Source: Brumimicrobium aurantiacum (lineage in GTDB: Bacteria; Bacteroidota; Bacteroidia; Flavobacteriales_D; Crocinitomicaceae). From it: a stretch of DNA of 64,000 nucleotides. The position numbers and the translations under genes were made by a program. Each line of letters begins with the position of its first letter. The stretch's first letter is position 1. Of this stretch, positions 63,914 through 64,000 are shown in pieces. The notes below the pieces were generated by a model that saw only the letters and a list, made by a program, of their open reading frames with translations, had not been told where the DNA came from and made no database searches. The stretch lies in the NCBI RefSeq assembly GCF_003402975.1, contig NZ_QURB01000003.1, forward strand, positions 248,001-312,000. Reading direction: 5' to 3'.

Positions 63914-64000
63914 ATGAAAATACTTCCCGTTCTAGCTTTGTTTGTCATTCTATCAAGTGGATTAATCAGTTGGTCTTTTTATTCAACAGATGATGAGAAC
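63914..64000 (+). CDS. Start of an exported or membrane protein (partial)
   Basis: ATG at 63914 opens an uninterrupted frame to the window end; MKILPVLALFVILSSGLIS looks like a signal peptide, followed by SFYSTDDEN. Only 29 codons are visible, so no function can be given. Confidence 0.5.
   Translation, partial: MKILPVLALFVILSSGLISWSFYSTDDEN

Overview
The window is AT-rich bacterial chromosome from a member of the Bacteroidota, most likely Flavobacteriales; a Crocinitomicaceae/Fluviicola-like lineage is an inference from gene content, not a measured placement. The support is several large secreted proteins with type IX secretion (T9SS) C-terminal sorting domains, promoters of the Bacteroidota form TAnnTTTG, A-rich translation leaders instead of strong Shine-Dalgarno sites, and family-specific genes (DUF4293, LytTR two-component pair, Uup-type ABC-F, tandem rhomboids beside mutL).

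Region 1 (1-10.9 kb) is accessory DNA. At the left edge an ABC-type permease-like gene overlaps a chimeric ORF whose first ~20 residues look like the start of an ABC ATPase and whose remainder is a multi-spanning membrane protein. From about 3.3 to 10.4 kb all intact genes lie on the minus strand and several are separated by short imperfect palindromes that behave like integron attC sites: AAC/GTT outer boxes, an unpaired spacer, a mismatched stem, placed 8-11 bases after a stop codon and shortly before the next start codon. At the upstream end is the decayed C-terminus of a tyrosine recombinase, in the same orientation as the cassettes. I read this as the remnant of an integron with inverted integrase orientation. 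Its cassettes carry a SMEK-NACHT protein (probable anti-phage STAND NTPase), two unknown exported proteins, a CDF metal exporter and an ORF-poor cassette with a transposase fragment. A YwqK/MORN lipoprotein lies beyond the last site. This is the most interesting part of the window.

Region 2 (10.9-15.3 kb) is a manganese/zinc ABC importer operon (binding lipoprotein, ATPase, two permeases with C-terminal winged-helix-like tails), split by a repeat-bearing 447-base spacer. Region 3 (15.8-28.7 kb) holds two T9SS surface proteins, rlmF, a vWA-like exported protein, a LytTR regulator/kinase pair and a small membrane protein. Region 4 (28.7-47 kb) is mixed housekeeping and metabolism: mutS2, cmk, an SLT lytic transglycosylase, an EI24/CysZ-like protein preceded by a 53-residue membrane protein, an esterase, DoxX, SDR, AraC regulator, isochorismatase-like hydrolase, a GlcD/GlcF-type fused oxidoreductase and several small lipoproteins.

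Region 5 (46.3-50.1 kb) contains three AT-rich intergenic arrays built from the same short units; two of them bracket a four-helix-bundle (S23/Avd-like) gene, and the 3' array touches its stop codon. Region 6 (50-64 kb) is core genome: rpsP-rimM, trmN6-like methyltransferase, DUF2797, a NupC transporter with an extra exported N-terminal domain, a bifunctional nuclease, etfB-etfA, tatA with a Ca/Na antiporter, and a mutL-rhomboid-rhomboid-EEP operon. No rRNA, tRNA or CRISPR array was recognised.
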